This document shows, one piece after another, positions 1-8,506 of a stretch of DNA of 50,736 nucleotides. The position numbers were made by a program, and so were the translations under genes. The notes beneath the pieces were generated by a model. The model was not told the origin of the DNA, did not search any database, and saw only the letters and a program-made list of their open reading frames with translations. Source of the DNA: an uncultured Bacteroidales bacterium (GTDB lineage: Bacteria; Bacteroidota; Bacteroidia; Bacteroidales; UBA932); the NCBI GenBank assembly GCA_944323445.1, contig CALUSM010000019.1, forward strand, positions 1 to 50,736, read 5' to 3'. Each line of letters starts with the position of its first letter. Within the stretch, counting starts at the first letter, position 1.

Positions 1-44
1 TCGGCCATGTAGAAAATTTCAATAACTTTGTCCTCTGTGATCAT
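1..44 (-). CDS. IS982-like transposase, N-terminal end only (runs off left edge)
   Basis: The minus strand opens with ATG at 44-42 and reads MITEDKVIEIFYMA before the window ends. This short N-terminus resembles the start of IS982-family transposases of Bacteroidales (ITEDKVTEIF-type). The sequence behind it (45 to about 150) is AT-rich, unlike everything to its right, as expected for the end of an insertion element. I did not find a convincing terminal inverted repeat because the other end lies outside the window. Only 14 codons are visible, so the family call is tentative. Confidence 0.45.
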   Translation of the reverse strand, partial: MITEDKVIEIFYMA

Positions 45-149
45 AGCGGTAAGAGTGTTATGTTTGTTTTTTTGATACTTTAAATTTAATACTTTTGCCG
101 CTATTTTCCAAATAATTAATGACTTAGACCTAACTTTATTTCGAACTCA

Positions 150-347
150 CGTGGACTTATAAGCACGAGGCTGACAATCCGGACTGGGACGAGCTGGATC
201 ATCATTTGGACTGATATGCCAAAGGTCGGCGTTGAGTAAGCATCCGAAGAATATGCACCGAACGCCAGCACCAGCAACAACCACTGCTACAGCTTCGTGG
301 CCACCATGCTCAACCCCCTCTGGAAATACTTCGCAGAGCATCACTGA
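150..347 (+). pseudogene. Coding-like debris beside the insertion element
   Basis: Two short stretches have the codon preferences of the neighbouring genes but lie in different frames. The first ends at TGA 212-214 with a DNPDWDELDHHLD tail. The second (240-347) reads on through a YSFVATMLNPLWKYF segment to TGA 345-347. Neither has a start or a recognisable domain. I read this as the frameshifted C-terminal end of a gene cut by the insertion at its left. The family is not recognised. Confidence 0.3.
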
Positions 348-356
348 CTGCGATAA

Positions 357-1571
357 TCACAAAAGGACGGAGGCGTAGACGGCGGCCTTCCGGTCAATGG
401 ACATGGGATATGCCCTGGAGGACGAGGGCATTCGGTGGAATGTGACAGTACGCTGTGAGGGCTGCAGGGTAAACTGCACGGAGCCGCCGACAGCGGGCAC
501 AGGCATGTCGAGGACGGAAGCTATCTGCTCCGCCGACTTGCCGCCGGTAGATACTACGGCACTGCAGGAGGGCATGGAAGAAAGCAGCAACTGAATATCG
601 GTCGGTTCTATGATTTTCAGAAAATTGTCTGAGGCATTGCCGCGCAGACGCTTGACCATATAGGCGGCATCATACAGGGCAATACCCTCCCGCTGGCAGA
701 AATCCACCACCCTGTCATAGTCGAAACGTTTCTGACCCGGTACCACAAAATGTTCCTTGTCTCCGTAGAAGAGCAGGCCCATGATACGCCACATATCGTT
801 CTGAAAATTCGGGTAGAAGAACTCCATCGACCATCTCGCGTGAGGCGGAGGGAAAGAGCCGAGCAGAAGCACACGGGCATTGTCCGGAACGAAAGGCCGC
901 AGGGGATGTGTCTCGAACAGCGGGAACTCCCGGCGCATAAGTTCCTCATCCCGCAGTTTCTCACGCAGGTCAGCCAGTCTCACGGCATTGGGCGAGTCGG
1001 GAAACTGCAGGCGCATATAGCCCCCGTCCCCGTATTTGTCCAGCAGATGACCGTAGCTCTTGCGGAATATCTCCTCATCGGTCATCTCCGGACAGTTGGC
1101 CCTGGCGTAAAGTATGGCACGGGAGAATACCGTATCGAAGTCTATCGCCTTGTCGGCTTCGGAGACTATCCGGCCATAGATGGAGCGCGGCAAGCTTTTG
1201 TTGGACGAGCGGTGATCCTCCACCGCCTCCTTCATCACGTGAATCTGCTCCGGAGAAAACCACCGGCACAAAGCCGTGTCGGCCTCCAGCATACGTCCGG
1301 AAGCCAGATGGTGAGACTCTCTGCCCTCACATATTCCGATATCATGGTACGCCGCTATCGCATACACCATGTCCGGATTCAGGTCATACAGGCGGCCTCC
1401 GTCCATCTGTCCGGCAGAAAGCTTGCGGAATATCTCCATACTCTGGTCCATCACCGACTGTATATGCCTGCGCGAATGGGCCTTGTCGTAGCCGTCATAC
1501 CGGGGCAGGATGTTTTCTGTCACGTACTGCTGCAAAGACCGGGAGACTTCGGGTATAAAGGACTTATTATG
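357..1571 (-). CDS. HD-domain / uracil-DNA-glycosylase-like fusion protein
   Basis: Two domains are visible in about 404 residues. The N-terminal half is an HD phosphohydrolase-like domain, with the metal-binding HD in the segment AIAAYHDIGI preceded by HSRRHI and followed by an EDHR segment. The C-terminal half has the uracil-DNA-glycosylase fold signature LLLGSFPPPHARW early on and a degenerate closing motif RMPSSSRAYP in place of the usual HPSP-type loop, which is closest to the Mug/hypoxanthine-glycosylase branch. The likely role is removal of deaminated bases, with the HD half hydrolysing a nucleotide or acting as a regulator; that pairing is inference. I chose the ATG at 1571; the frame stays open to an ATG at 1688, but that stretch looks like the tail of a decayed upstream gene. 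It is last in the run glnS-rmuC-(remnant)-this gene. Confidence 0.7.
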   Translation of the reverse strand, partial: HNKSFIPEVSRSLQQYVTENILPRYDGYDKAHSRRHIQSVMDQSMEIFRKLSAGQMDGGRLYDLNPDMVYAIAAYHDIGICEGRESHHLASGRMLEADTALCRWFSPEQIHVMKEAVEDHRSSNKSLPRSIYGRIVSEADKAIDFDTVFSRAILYARANCPEMTDEEIFRKSYGHLLDKYGDGGYMRLQFPDSPNAVRLADLREKLRDEELMRREFPLFETHPLRPFVPDNARVLLLGSFPPPHARWSMEFFYPNFQNDMWRIMGLLFYGDKEHFVVPGQKRFDYDRVVDFCQREGIALYDAAYMVKRLRGNASDNFLKIIEPTDIQLLLSSMPSCSAVVSTGGKSAEQIASVLDMPVPAVGGSVQFTLQPSQRTVTFHRMPSSSRAYPMSIDRKAAVYASVLL

Positions 1572-2045
1572 CATATATCTGTTATGATAGTGCGGATTGT
1601 CCGCCTTTGACTTGACCGGGAACTGGAAATCGTTGAGATTCACCACCAGCTGTATCAACTTGCTGCCAGCCCCAGCCGTACCCGTCATAATGATGTACTG
1701 ATGCCACTTTCAGATGCGGATAAATCCAGATATTGTCCACGGCTCCTTCCATACACCAGTATTTTCCGGTATATCTCAACAGGGCTCCCTCCAGGCTGCC
1801 GTCAAAGAAAAAACGGCCATCAAAGAACGCCTCCGGGTAATAGTCCGTCATACGCTTTCCGGGAATCGCTCCCGCATTGACTTTGAACCGATCACTTCAG
1901 ATCCACACCCTGACCGTAAACACGCCTGTCTTTTTGTTGTGGAAAACGCACCGGAGTTTTTCTGCCGGTTTCCGGCACAGGAAACTGCCAGCACTGCACA
2001 CAGCACGCAACCAGTCATTATCCGAATAACACTTCTCATATTCAT
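1572..2045 (-). pseudogene. Decayed lipoprotein gene
   Basis: A clear lipoprotein signal peptide starts at 2045: a basic start, a hydrophobic run and a lipobox ending LAVSCAG. The frame closes at 1848-1850. Coding-like sequence continues in a second frame from 1851 (YWCMEGAVDNIWIYPHLKV) and appears to move to a third frame near 1690 (SKLIQLVVNLNDFQFPV), where codon use again matches real genes. This is best explained by two frameshifts or small deletions in a former lipoprotein gene, whose last frame now runs into the HD/glycosylase gene. The family is not recognised. The alternative is two tiny overlapping genes, which I consider less likely. Confidence 0.5.
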
Positions 2046-2047
2046 GG

Positions 2048-3346
2048 TTATTTATTTTCCTCATTCACTGCTTCTGCATCATCCTGAATGCTTTCACCTA
2101 ACAGAGCCGCATGAAAGGCCCCCTTTATCTGCACTCCCTTTTTCTCCAGCTTCCTGGCAGTCGACACCACGGAGACTCGTCCGGAAAGCACCCTGCGGGC
2201 CTCCTCGAACTTTGCAGTAGCCTTGCCAAGGACAGCTCCGACATCGTCAAAGGTATTGGCGAACTTCCCTACCCTGTCCAGAAGTTCCGAGGCCAGACGC
2301 ATCACCTCCTCGGTATTTTTCTGCTGATTGACCCTTACCCATGTATTCTCGATGATCTTGAGCATGGCAAAAAGATTAGACTCACCGGTGATGATTATCC
2401 TCTTGTCAAATGCCTTGTGCCAGTCTTCGCGGAAATTCTGATAATACAGTTGGAAGGCACCCTCGTTGGGCACGAACATCACCACATAATCCAGCGAATC
2501 GCGGCCGGTCTGACGGATATACTGACTGTAGTTCTTATCGGAAAGTTCCTTTACGTGAGCCTCCACACTCCTGCGGTGAGACGCCAGCGCGACAGCCCGG
2601 CCTGCGTCATCCGTACTGTTGCTGTAGTCAATGTATCCGTCCAGAGACACCTTAGAATCGATAACCACCGCCTTGTTCTCCGGAAGATAAAGCACAATGT
2701 CCGGCACGAGCCTCCGGCCGTTCTCATCGGAAAGAACAGTCCGGCCGTCCATATCCCTGATTGTCTCCTGCTTCACATAATCCTTTCCCTCCTGCAGGCC
2801 CATTCCCTCCAGAAGGTTCTGCAGGACCACCTCCCCCCAGTTGCCCACTGTCTTATTATTTGAGCGCAGAGCAGTGGCCAGATTATCCGCCTGCTTGCCT
2901 ATGGACATGGTCTGTTCCATCATCGAACGGATCTGCTGTTCTATGGACGCGCTGTTTTTCAGGGATTTCTCATTGGAGTCCTCAACTGCGCGGCGGAACT
3001 CCTCCATCTTCTTGCCAAGCGGGTCGAGGATATTCCTGATCTGCTCTGAATTGGTGGCGGAAAGGTCCTGAGACTTCTCTTTCAGAATCTGCGATGCAGA
3101 ATCCTTGAAGGTCAGCACCATCTTCTGAAGGCGCTCATCGTACTCGCGGCGCAGGGTCTCTGCCTCCGCCTTGCGGGCCTCCCTCTGCTCTTCCAGGCTC
3201 TTTTCCAACATTTCAGCCCTTGCCTGAGCCACTTTCAAGTCAGCCTCGGCCAGAGCCGCATCTTTTTTACGGGCAGAGGCCTGGACAATCCAGGCCCCCG
3301 CCGCTCCTATTAACAGTCCTATGACCGCTGACAGAACCCAAAGCAT
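2048..3346 (-). CDS. rmuC: RmuC family DNA recombination protein
   Basis: The 432-residue product has an N-terminal membrane anchor (about residues 3-22). A long charged coiled coil rich in Ala, Glu, Lys and Arg follows to about residue 130. The RmuC domain then includes TVGNWGEVVLQNLLE and PDIVLYLPENKAVVIDSKV, the PD-(D/E)XK-like core of this family. RmuC proteins are thought to limit DNA inversions and rearrangements, probably as nucleases. The gene starts 16 bp after the glnS stop, so it is probably co-transcribed. Length and domain order are normal for the family. Confidence 0.93.
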   Translation of the reverse strand: MLWVLSAVIGLLIGAAGAWIVQASARKKDAALAEADLKVAQARAEMLEKSLEEQREARKAEAETLRREYDERLQKMVLTFKDSASQILKEKSQDLSATNSEQIRNILDPLGKKMEEFRRAVEDSNEKSLKNSASIEQQIRSMMEQTMSIGKQADNLATALRSNNKTVGNWGEVVLQNLLEGMGLQEGKDYVKQETIRDMDGRTVLSDENGRRLVPDIVLYLPENKAVVIDSKVSLDGYIDYSNSTDDAGRAVALASHRRSVEAHVKELSDKNYSQYIRQTGRDSLDYVVMFVPNEGAFQLYYQNFREDWHKAFDKRIIITGESNLFAMLKIIENTWVRVNQQKNTEEVMRLASELLDRVGKFANTFDDVGAVLGKATAKFEEARRVLSGRVSVVSTARKLEKKGVQIKGAFHAALLGESIQDDAEAVNEENK

Positions 3347-3362
3347 ATTTTCCCTATATGAA

Positions 3363-5069
3363 TTAAAAACTGCTTTTGAGTCCGGTGGCGCGGTTGAATA
3401 CCGGCAGTTCCGGTGTAGAGTCCTTGTCCTTGATGTAGTAGCCGTTGCGTTCGAACTGCACGGCGATGCCCGAAGCGTCCTCCAGCAGGCCGGGCTCGGC
3501 GAGAGCGTCCACCTCCTTGAGCGAGTCGGGGTTCAGATAGGCCTTGTAGTCCTTGCCCTCGGGGATGCCGCTCATGTCGGCCTCGGTGAAGAGCCGGTCG
3601 TAGAGTCTCAGGCGTACCTTCTCGCACTGGGTGGCATTGACCCAGTGGATGGTGCCCTTGACGGAGCGCCAGGTGCCGCTGCCGGGCTTGGTGGTCGGGT
3701 CGTAGGTGCAGCGGATCTCGGTGATATTGCCCTCGGCGTCCTTGACCACCTCCTCGCACTTGACGATGTAGGAATATTTCAGGCGCACCTCTCCCCCGGG
3801 ACGCAGACGGAAGAACTTCTTGGGAGGCTCTTCCATGAAGTCGGCCCGCTCGATGTAGAGCTCGCGGCCGAAGAGGATGGTCCTCTGTCCTGCCTCGGAG
3901 TCCTCGGGATTCTTAGGTGCGGTGCAGTACTCGGTGCGGCCGGTCTCGACCTCGGTGGCCGCGCTGCATTCACCGTCGTTCCAGTTGGTGATGACCAGCT
4001 TGACGGGGTCGGTGACCACCATATAGCGGTTGGAGCGTTTGTTCAGGTCCTCGCGCAGACACCACTCCAGGAGCGAAAGGTCGATGAGGTTGTCCCTCTT
4101 GGCCACGCCCACCTTCTCGGCGAAGTTACGGATGCTCTCGGGGGTATAGCCGCGGCGGCGGATACCGCAGATGGTCGGCATGCGGGGGTCGTCCCAGCCG
4201 CTGACGAAGCCGTTGCGCACCAGTTCCAGGAGCTTGCGCTTGCTCATGACGGTATAGGTGAGGTTCAGGCGGGCAAATTCGTACTGATGCGAGGGGAATA
4301 TGCCCAGCTGCTCAATGAACCAGTCGTAGAGCGGACGGTGCACGTCGAACTCCAGGGTGCATATCGAGTGGGTGATGTGCTCTATCGAGTCGCACTGGCC
4401 ATGGGCATAGTCGTACATCGGGTAGATACACCATTTGTCTCCGGTACGGTGATGCGAAGCATGGATGATACGGTACATCAGGGGATCGCGGAACATCATG
4501 TTCGGATGGGCCATGTCGATCTTGGCTCTGAGCACCTTGGAGCCATCGGGGAACTCCCCGTTCTTCATCCGCTCGAACAGATCCAGGTTCTCCTCCACGC
4601 TGCGGTTCCTCCAGGGGCTGTCCACACCGGGCTGCTGGACGGTGCCCCTGTTCTGACGTATCTCCTCCTGAGTCTGGTCGTCCACGTATGCCAGTCCTTT
4701 CTTGATGAGCACCACTGCCCAGTCATAGAGCTGCTGGAAATAGTCGGAGGCGTAGTACTCCCCTGCCCAGTTGAAACCCAGCCACCTGATGTCCTCCTTG
4801 ATGGAGTCCACGTACTCGGTGTCCTCCTTCACTGGGTTGGTGTCGTCGAAGCGGAGATTGGTCTTGCCGCCATACTTCTGTGCCAGGCCGAAATTGAGGC
4901 AGATGCTCTTGGCATGGCCGATATGCAGATAACCGTTCGGCTCCGGCGGGAACCGGGTCATCACCGACTCTACCCTGCCGCCCGCCAGGTCATTCTCGAT
5001 AATCTCTTCCAGGAAATTTTTCTGCACGGTCCCTTCCGCCGTGGTCTGCTGTCTGTTCGAATCTTCCAT
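3363..5069 (-). CDS. glnS: Glutaminyl-tRNA synthetase
   Basis: The 568-residue class I aminoacyl-tRNA synthetase charges tRNA(Gln) with glutamine in the cytoplasm. The HIGH motif is intact at about residues 49-52 (PPEPNGYLHIGHAKS) and the KMSKS-type loop reads VMSKRKL near residue 275. The C-terminal two-barrel anticodon-binding region is present (KGTIHWVN and FERNGYYIKDKDS segments). The start at 5069 lies 24 bp inside a TATATTTG -7 box. It is the first gene of a minus-strand run that continues into rmuC. Nothing in the sequence suggests loss of function. Confidence 0.97.
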   Translation of the reverse strand: MEDSNRQQTTAEGTVQKNFLEEIIENDLAGGRVESVMTRFPPEPNGYLHIGHAKSICLNFGLAQKYGGKTNLRFDDTNPVKEDTEYVDSIKEDIRWLGFNWAGEYYASDYFQQLYDWAVVLIKKGLAYVDDQTQEEIRQNRGTVQQPGVDSPWRNRSVEENLDLFERMKNGEFPDGSKVLRAKIDMAHPNMMFRDPLMYRIIHASHHRTGDKWCIYPMYDYAHGQCDSIEHITHSICTLEFDVHRPLYDWFIEQLGIFPSHQYEFARLNLTYTVMSKRKLLELVRNGFVSGWDDPRMPTICGIRRRGYTPESIRNFAEKVGVAKRDNLIDLSLLEWCLREDLNKRSNRYMVVTDPVKLVITNWNDGECSAATEVETGRTEYCTAPKNPEDSEAGQRTILFGRELYIERADFMEEPPKKFFRLRPGGEVRLKYSYIVKCEEVVKDAEGNITEIRCTYDPTTKPGSGTWRSVKGTIHWVNATQCEKVRLRLYDRLFTEADMSGIPEGKDYKAYLNPDSLKEVDALAEPGLLEDASGIAVQFERNGYYIKDKDSTPELPVFNRATGLKSSF

Positions 5070-5093
5070 TGGACTTATATTTTTACCAAGTCA

Positions 5094-5101
5094 CAAATAT
5101 A
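5094..5101 (-). promoter_or_regulatory. -7 promoter box of glnS
   Basis: The minus strand reads TATATTTG, matching the Bacteroidetes -7 consensus TAnnTTTG, 24 bp before the glnS start. No clear TTTG is seen at the usual spacing upstream. Confidence 0.55.
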
Positions 5102-5123
5102 GGAAGTTCTCAGAAAAATACCG

Positions 5124-5666
5124 CTAAAAATTTTGCAGGATTTCGTTCCTCAGCCTGTCCAGGGACGCAAGGGGGGAATCGGTATGGACTGCGCTGATTG
5201 TAAGGTCCGGGGCCGCGATATAGATACGCGGGATGCCGGAAGCCGCGAACAGAGAGTAGACGCGGCGGTCATCCTGAGCACTCCAGGGCATTGTCAATGA
5301 ATGCTCCTCCCAATAGGACGCGACTGAGGCAGCGCCTTCCTCACGGCTGATGCAGAGCAGAACTATCTCATCTGCAAATTCCTCGTAGACGGCCTGCAGC
5401 ACCGGCAGTTCCTCCCTGCAGTCAGGACAGCCGGTATTGAAAAATGCGATGAGGCTGACATGTCCCTCCAGGTCCTCCGTTGAGACGGACGTACCGTCAC
5501 TGAGCGTCACCCTGAAGTCTGGCAGCCGGTCACCCGGGCCCAGGGATGCCCCTTCCGGATGCCCTTCATGCACACATGACACAACAACTGCCGCCATGCA
5601 CAGCACAGCGGTCACGACAGGCAGCATTCCCGTCAGGGCGGAGAAGGATAAGCGGATATTTCCCAT
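5124..5666 (-). CDS. TlpA-like thioredoxin-fold lipoprotein
   Basis: The roughly 180-residue product has a signal peptide ending in a lipobox-like VVVSCVH, so it is probably a periplasm-facing lipoprotein. The thioredoxin-like domain follows, with DGTSVSTEDLEGHVSLIAFFN leading to the redox motif CPDC (TGCPDCREELP). Proteins of this AhpC/TSA-TlpA group reduce or isomerise thiols outside the cytoplasm. I chose the ATG at 5666 because it gives a good signal peptide; an ATG at 5723 would add a polar leader. It lies downstream of and on the same strand as nothing obvious, and is divergent from the AAA/nuclease gene at 5780. Confidence 0.8.
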   Translation of the reverse strand: MGNIRLSFSALTGMLPVVTAVLCMAAVVVSCVHEGHPEGASLGPGDRLPDFRVTLSDGTSVSTEDLEGHVSLIAFFNTGCPDCREELPVLQAVYEEFADEIVLLCISREEGAASVASYWEEHSLTMPWSAQDDRRVYSLFAASGIPRIYIAAPDLTISAVHTDSPLASLDRLRNEILQNF

Positions 5667-5756
5667 TGCCGACGGCAAATATAGCGATTTTACGTCAACT
5701 GCGGCAGGGCGGGACGTCATCAACTTATTTTCTTACAACAATTCTGTCAAAAATAT

Positions 5757-5764
5757 TAACTTTG
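5757..5764 (+). promoter_or_regulatory. -7 promoter box of AAA/nuclease gene 1
   Basis: TAACTTTG matches the TAnnTTTG consensus and ends 15 bp before the ATG at 5780. The -33 region is not recognisable. Confidence 0.5.
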
Positions 5765-5779
5765 TTTAAAATTTTAAGC

Positions 5780-7321
5780 ATGAAATACCCTATAGGCATA
5801 CAGAACTTCGGGAAAATCCGTCGGGACGGATATCTCTACATTGACAAGACGGAGCTTGTCTACAAACTGGTGAGCGGAGGCAGCTATTACTTCCTCAGCC
5901 GGCCCAGAAGGTTCGGAAAGAGTCTGCTCATATCCACACTGGAGGCTTATTTTCAGGGAAAGAAAGAGCTGTTCTGCGGTCTGGCTATGGAGAGGCTGGA
6001 GAAGGAATGGACGGCAAGACCGGTGCTGCACATTGACCTGAATATCGAGAGGTATAACAAACCGGGAAACCTCCACGACATACTCAACTATACTCTTTGC
6101 ATCTGGGAAAAGCTGTACGGCAGCGACCCGTCGGAGACCTCGCTGTCACTGCGCTTTGCCGGCATCATCAGAAGAGCTCACGAGCAGACCGGACACCGCG
6201 TGGTCATACTCGTGGACGAATACGACAAGCCCCTGCTCCAGGCCATAGGCAACAAGCCGCTGCAGGAGGAATACCGAAGCATACTCAAGCCGTTCTACGG
6301 TGTGCTCAAGACCATGGACGGGCACATCCGCTTCGCCATGCTCACAGGGGTCACCAAATTCGGCAAGGTCAGCGTATTCAGCGACCTCAACAACATGGAA
6401 GACATATCAATGGACGACAACTATGTCTCCCTGTGCGGAATCACGGAAAGCGAGATCCACCGATACATGGAAGAAGGTCTTAATGAACTGGCATCGGCCC
6501 GACACCTTACATACGAAGAGACTTGCCGTAGGCTCAAGGAACTGTACGACGGATATCACTTCACTCCCGGCCCGGAAGGTGTCTACAATCCATTCAGCAT
6601 CCTAAGGACATTCAAGGACAACAAGTTCGGCAGCTACTGGTTCGAGACCGGCACGCCCACTTACCTCGTGGAACTGCTAAAGCAGAGTAATTTCGACTTA
6701 GAAGACCTGACAGGTTCCGAAGTGACTGAAAGCACTCTCAACAACGTTTTCGGAGACGACAAGCCCATCCCGGCAATCTACCAGAGCGGGTACCTCACCA
6801 TCAGGGACTACGACCCTGAGTTCGGGCTATACACTCTTGACTTTCCGAACAAGGAAGTCGAGGAGGGATTCATGGAGTTCCTTCTACCCTGGTACACATC
6901 GCTGGACGGCACCGAATCCCAGGCCACGGTAAAGAAACTGGTACGGGACATCCGCTCCGGGAATGTGGACGCATTCCTGACACGCCTGCAGAGCTTCATG
7001 GCCGACACACCATACGAACTCATACGCGACCAGGAGCTCCACTACCAGAACGTCATGTTCATCGTTTCCAAGCTGCTCGGCTTCTACGTGCAGGCCGAGT
7101 ACCGCACCTCGCAGGGGCGCATCGATCTCCTGCTCCAGACAGACAAGTACGTCTACATCATGGAATTCAAGCTGGAAGGCTCGGCCGAGGACGCTTTGAG
7201 ACAAATCGATGAGCGGTGCTACGCCGCTCCCTTCGCATCAGACACGCGAAAAGTCCTCAAAATCGGAGTCAACTTCTCCAGCCAGACACGCAACATCGAC
7301 CGCTGGCTCATCAGCGAATGA
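5780..7321 (+). CDS. AAA-ATPase-like / PD-(D/E)XK nuclease family protein, copy 1
   Basis: The 513-residue product combines an N-terminal AAA-ATPase-like domain with a C-terminal PD-(D/E)XK nuclease-like domain (the PF09820 plus PF08011 architecture common in Bacteroidetes). The Walker A region RPRRFGKSLL is at about residues 41-50. The Walker B segment ILVDEYDKP is at about 143-151. The nuclease core GRIDLLL...YIMEFKL lies near 445-463, with the expected D, E and K. Function is unknown; members occur in many copies per genome. The ATG at 5780 begins the conserved KYPIGIQNF start shared with copies 2 and 3. The stop sits 9 bp from the stop of the convergent WG-repeat gene. Confidence 0.88.
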   Translation: MKYPIGIQNFGKIRRDGYLYIDKTELVYKLVSGGSYYFLSRPRRFGKSLLISTLEAYFQGKKELFCGLAMERLEKEWTARPVLHIDLNIERYNKPGNLHDILNYTLCIWEKLYGSDPSETSLSLRFAGIIRRAHEQTGHRVVILVDEYDKPLLQAIGNKPLQEEYRSILKPFYGVLKTMDGHIRFAMLTGVTKFGKVSVFSDLNNMEDISMDDNYVSLCGITESEIHRYMEEGLNELASARHLTYEETCRRLKELYDGYHFTPGPEGVYNPFSILRTFKDNKFGSYWFETGTPTYLVELLKQSNFDLEDLTGSEVTESTLNNVFGDDKPIPAIYQSGYLTIRDYDPEFGLYTLDFPNKEVEEGFMEFLLPWYTSLDGTESQATVKKLVRDIRSGNVDAFLTRLQSFMADTPYELIRDQELHYQNVMFIVSKLLGFYVQAEYRTSQGRIDLLLQTDKYVYIMEFKLEGSAEDALRQIDERCYAAPFASDTRKVLKIGVNFSSQTRNIDRWLISE

Positions 7322-7330
7322 CACACTCTT

Positions 7331-8437
7331 TTAGTTGAGCCGTCGGCCGCGGCTGTCGAGGAGTGTGCCGTGCGGACTGCAAAGGTAGAGGTCTTTTCCG
7401 ACTGCCTGTATTTTCCGATAGGACGGTGGGGTGAGTATCCGGCCGTCACCGCTCATAAGACCGTAATAATTTCCATCAGAACTTCCTCCGCAGACCCTGT
7501 TGACCCGGCATGAAGCGAGAGCATACAAAACATTTCCCGCCTCCTCATTTCTGGTAGAATCCCTGAGCCCGCCAGTAGGATAGTAGAGATTCTCCACTTC
7601 ATCTATCAGAAAATCCTCCAGGATATTGCCGTCGTAATCGAAGACTTTCACTGTATGATCCGGGTAGCCCACCTCTATGTAGTCGTCACCTATACTCATT
7701 CTGGGATAGGAAACCGTAAAGACCGTATCCATATCTTTCGTCAGCAGGCCGTTGAGACCGTCCTTCCTCACCTGCCAGAAGTCATCGTAACTTATCACGT
7801 CATCGTATTCCGGCTCCAGCACCCAACGGCCGAGAGTGTCTATCAGCCCGACCTTTCCACTATGATAATCCTCGGCACGGCAGACTCCGTCATGGAACAG
7901 ATAGCTCCCGAAACGCCCTGAGTACCGCAGTCCCTTGTCTATAACCACTTCTCCCTCACGATCGATAAACACCAGGCGGCAGTCCTCCGTCTCCACGCAG
8001 GCCAGCCCCTCCGAGAACACCCATGCGCGCCTGTACTGCGCCGGTATCTCCACCTGACCCGAAAAACGGTTCATATATCCGCGTTTGCCGTCCTTGCAGA
8101 ACACCGCCAGCGTATCTGTCAGCCCATCCGGTACAGCCACCCAGTCAAGTCCTTTCAGCAGCACATCATCACGCTGCCTGTCCATCACCCTTATCCCCTT
8201 GCCGTACATCAGATACTCCAGCGCGATATTGCCGCTGATATACCTGACCTCGTACGCCCTGTTTACCACCATAGGACGTATCCATCGGGAATACACCACA
8301 TTACGGCAAAATGCATAGAAAAGCAACAGCCCGACAAATGCTATGGACAGTGCGACAATCAGACACAGTATCTTCCAGACATACATCCAGAAACCTTCTC
8401 CTTTCCGGAGGATCAACACATTTAACAGTTTACTCAT
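7331..8437 (-). CDS. WG-repeat membrane protein
   Basis: The 368-residue product has one strong transmembrane segment at about residues 18-46 (LCLIVALSIAFVGLLLFY). A series of degenerate WG (KWG) repeats follows, for example GKRGYMNRFSGQVEIPAQY, KVGLIDTLGRWVLEPEYDD and YYGLMSGDGRILTPPSY. Such repeats form beta-rich extracytoplasmic modules of unknown binding role. The gene stands alone: a strong terminator separates it from the lyase gene upstream and its end abuts the convergent AAA/nuclease gene. No catalytic motif is seen. Confidence 0.75.
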   Translation of the reverse strand: MSKLLNVLILRKGEGFWMYVWKILCLIVALSIAFVGLLLFYAFCRNVVYSRWIRPMVVNRAYEVRYISGNIALEYLMYGKGIRVMDRQRDDVLLKGLDWVAVPDGLTDTLAVFCKDGKRGYMNRFSGQVEIPAQYRRAWVFSEGLACVETEDCRLVFIDREGEVVIDKGLRYSGRFGSYLFHDGVCRAEDYHSGKVGLIDTLGRWVLEPEYDDVISYDDFWQVRKDGLNGLLTKDMDTVFTVSYPRMSIGDDYIEVGYPDHTVKVFDYDGNILEDFLIDEVENLYYPTGGLRDSTRNEEAGNVLYALASCRVNRVCGGSSDGNYYGLMSGDGRILTPPSYRKIQAVGKDLYLCSPHGTLLDSRGRRLN

Positions 8438-8446
8438 ATAAAATAA

Positions 8447-8478
8447 TTTTCCCCTATAGAGAGCTCTACAGGGGAAAA
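8447..8478 (-). terminator. Intrinsic terminator after the lyase gene
   Basis: TTTTCCCCT at 8447-8455 pairs with AGGGGAAAA at 8470-8478. The intervening bases are themselves nearly palindromic (TAGAG/CTCTA), giving one extended hairpin with a single A-C mismatch. It lies 29 bp beyond the lyase stop and just ahead of the WG-repeat gene. On the minus strand the 3' arm runs into an A/T-rich tail. Confidence 0.75.
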
Positions 8479-8506
8479 TCTATCATTCTGCTGACAAATC
8501 AGCAGC

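Noticed and set aside
3321-5102. A very long open frame on the plus strand opposite glnS
   Set aside because: It is antisense to a clear synthetase with all motifs. Its codon pattern and Val/Gly/His-rich composition are typical of a GC-rich shadow frame.
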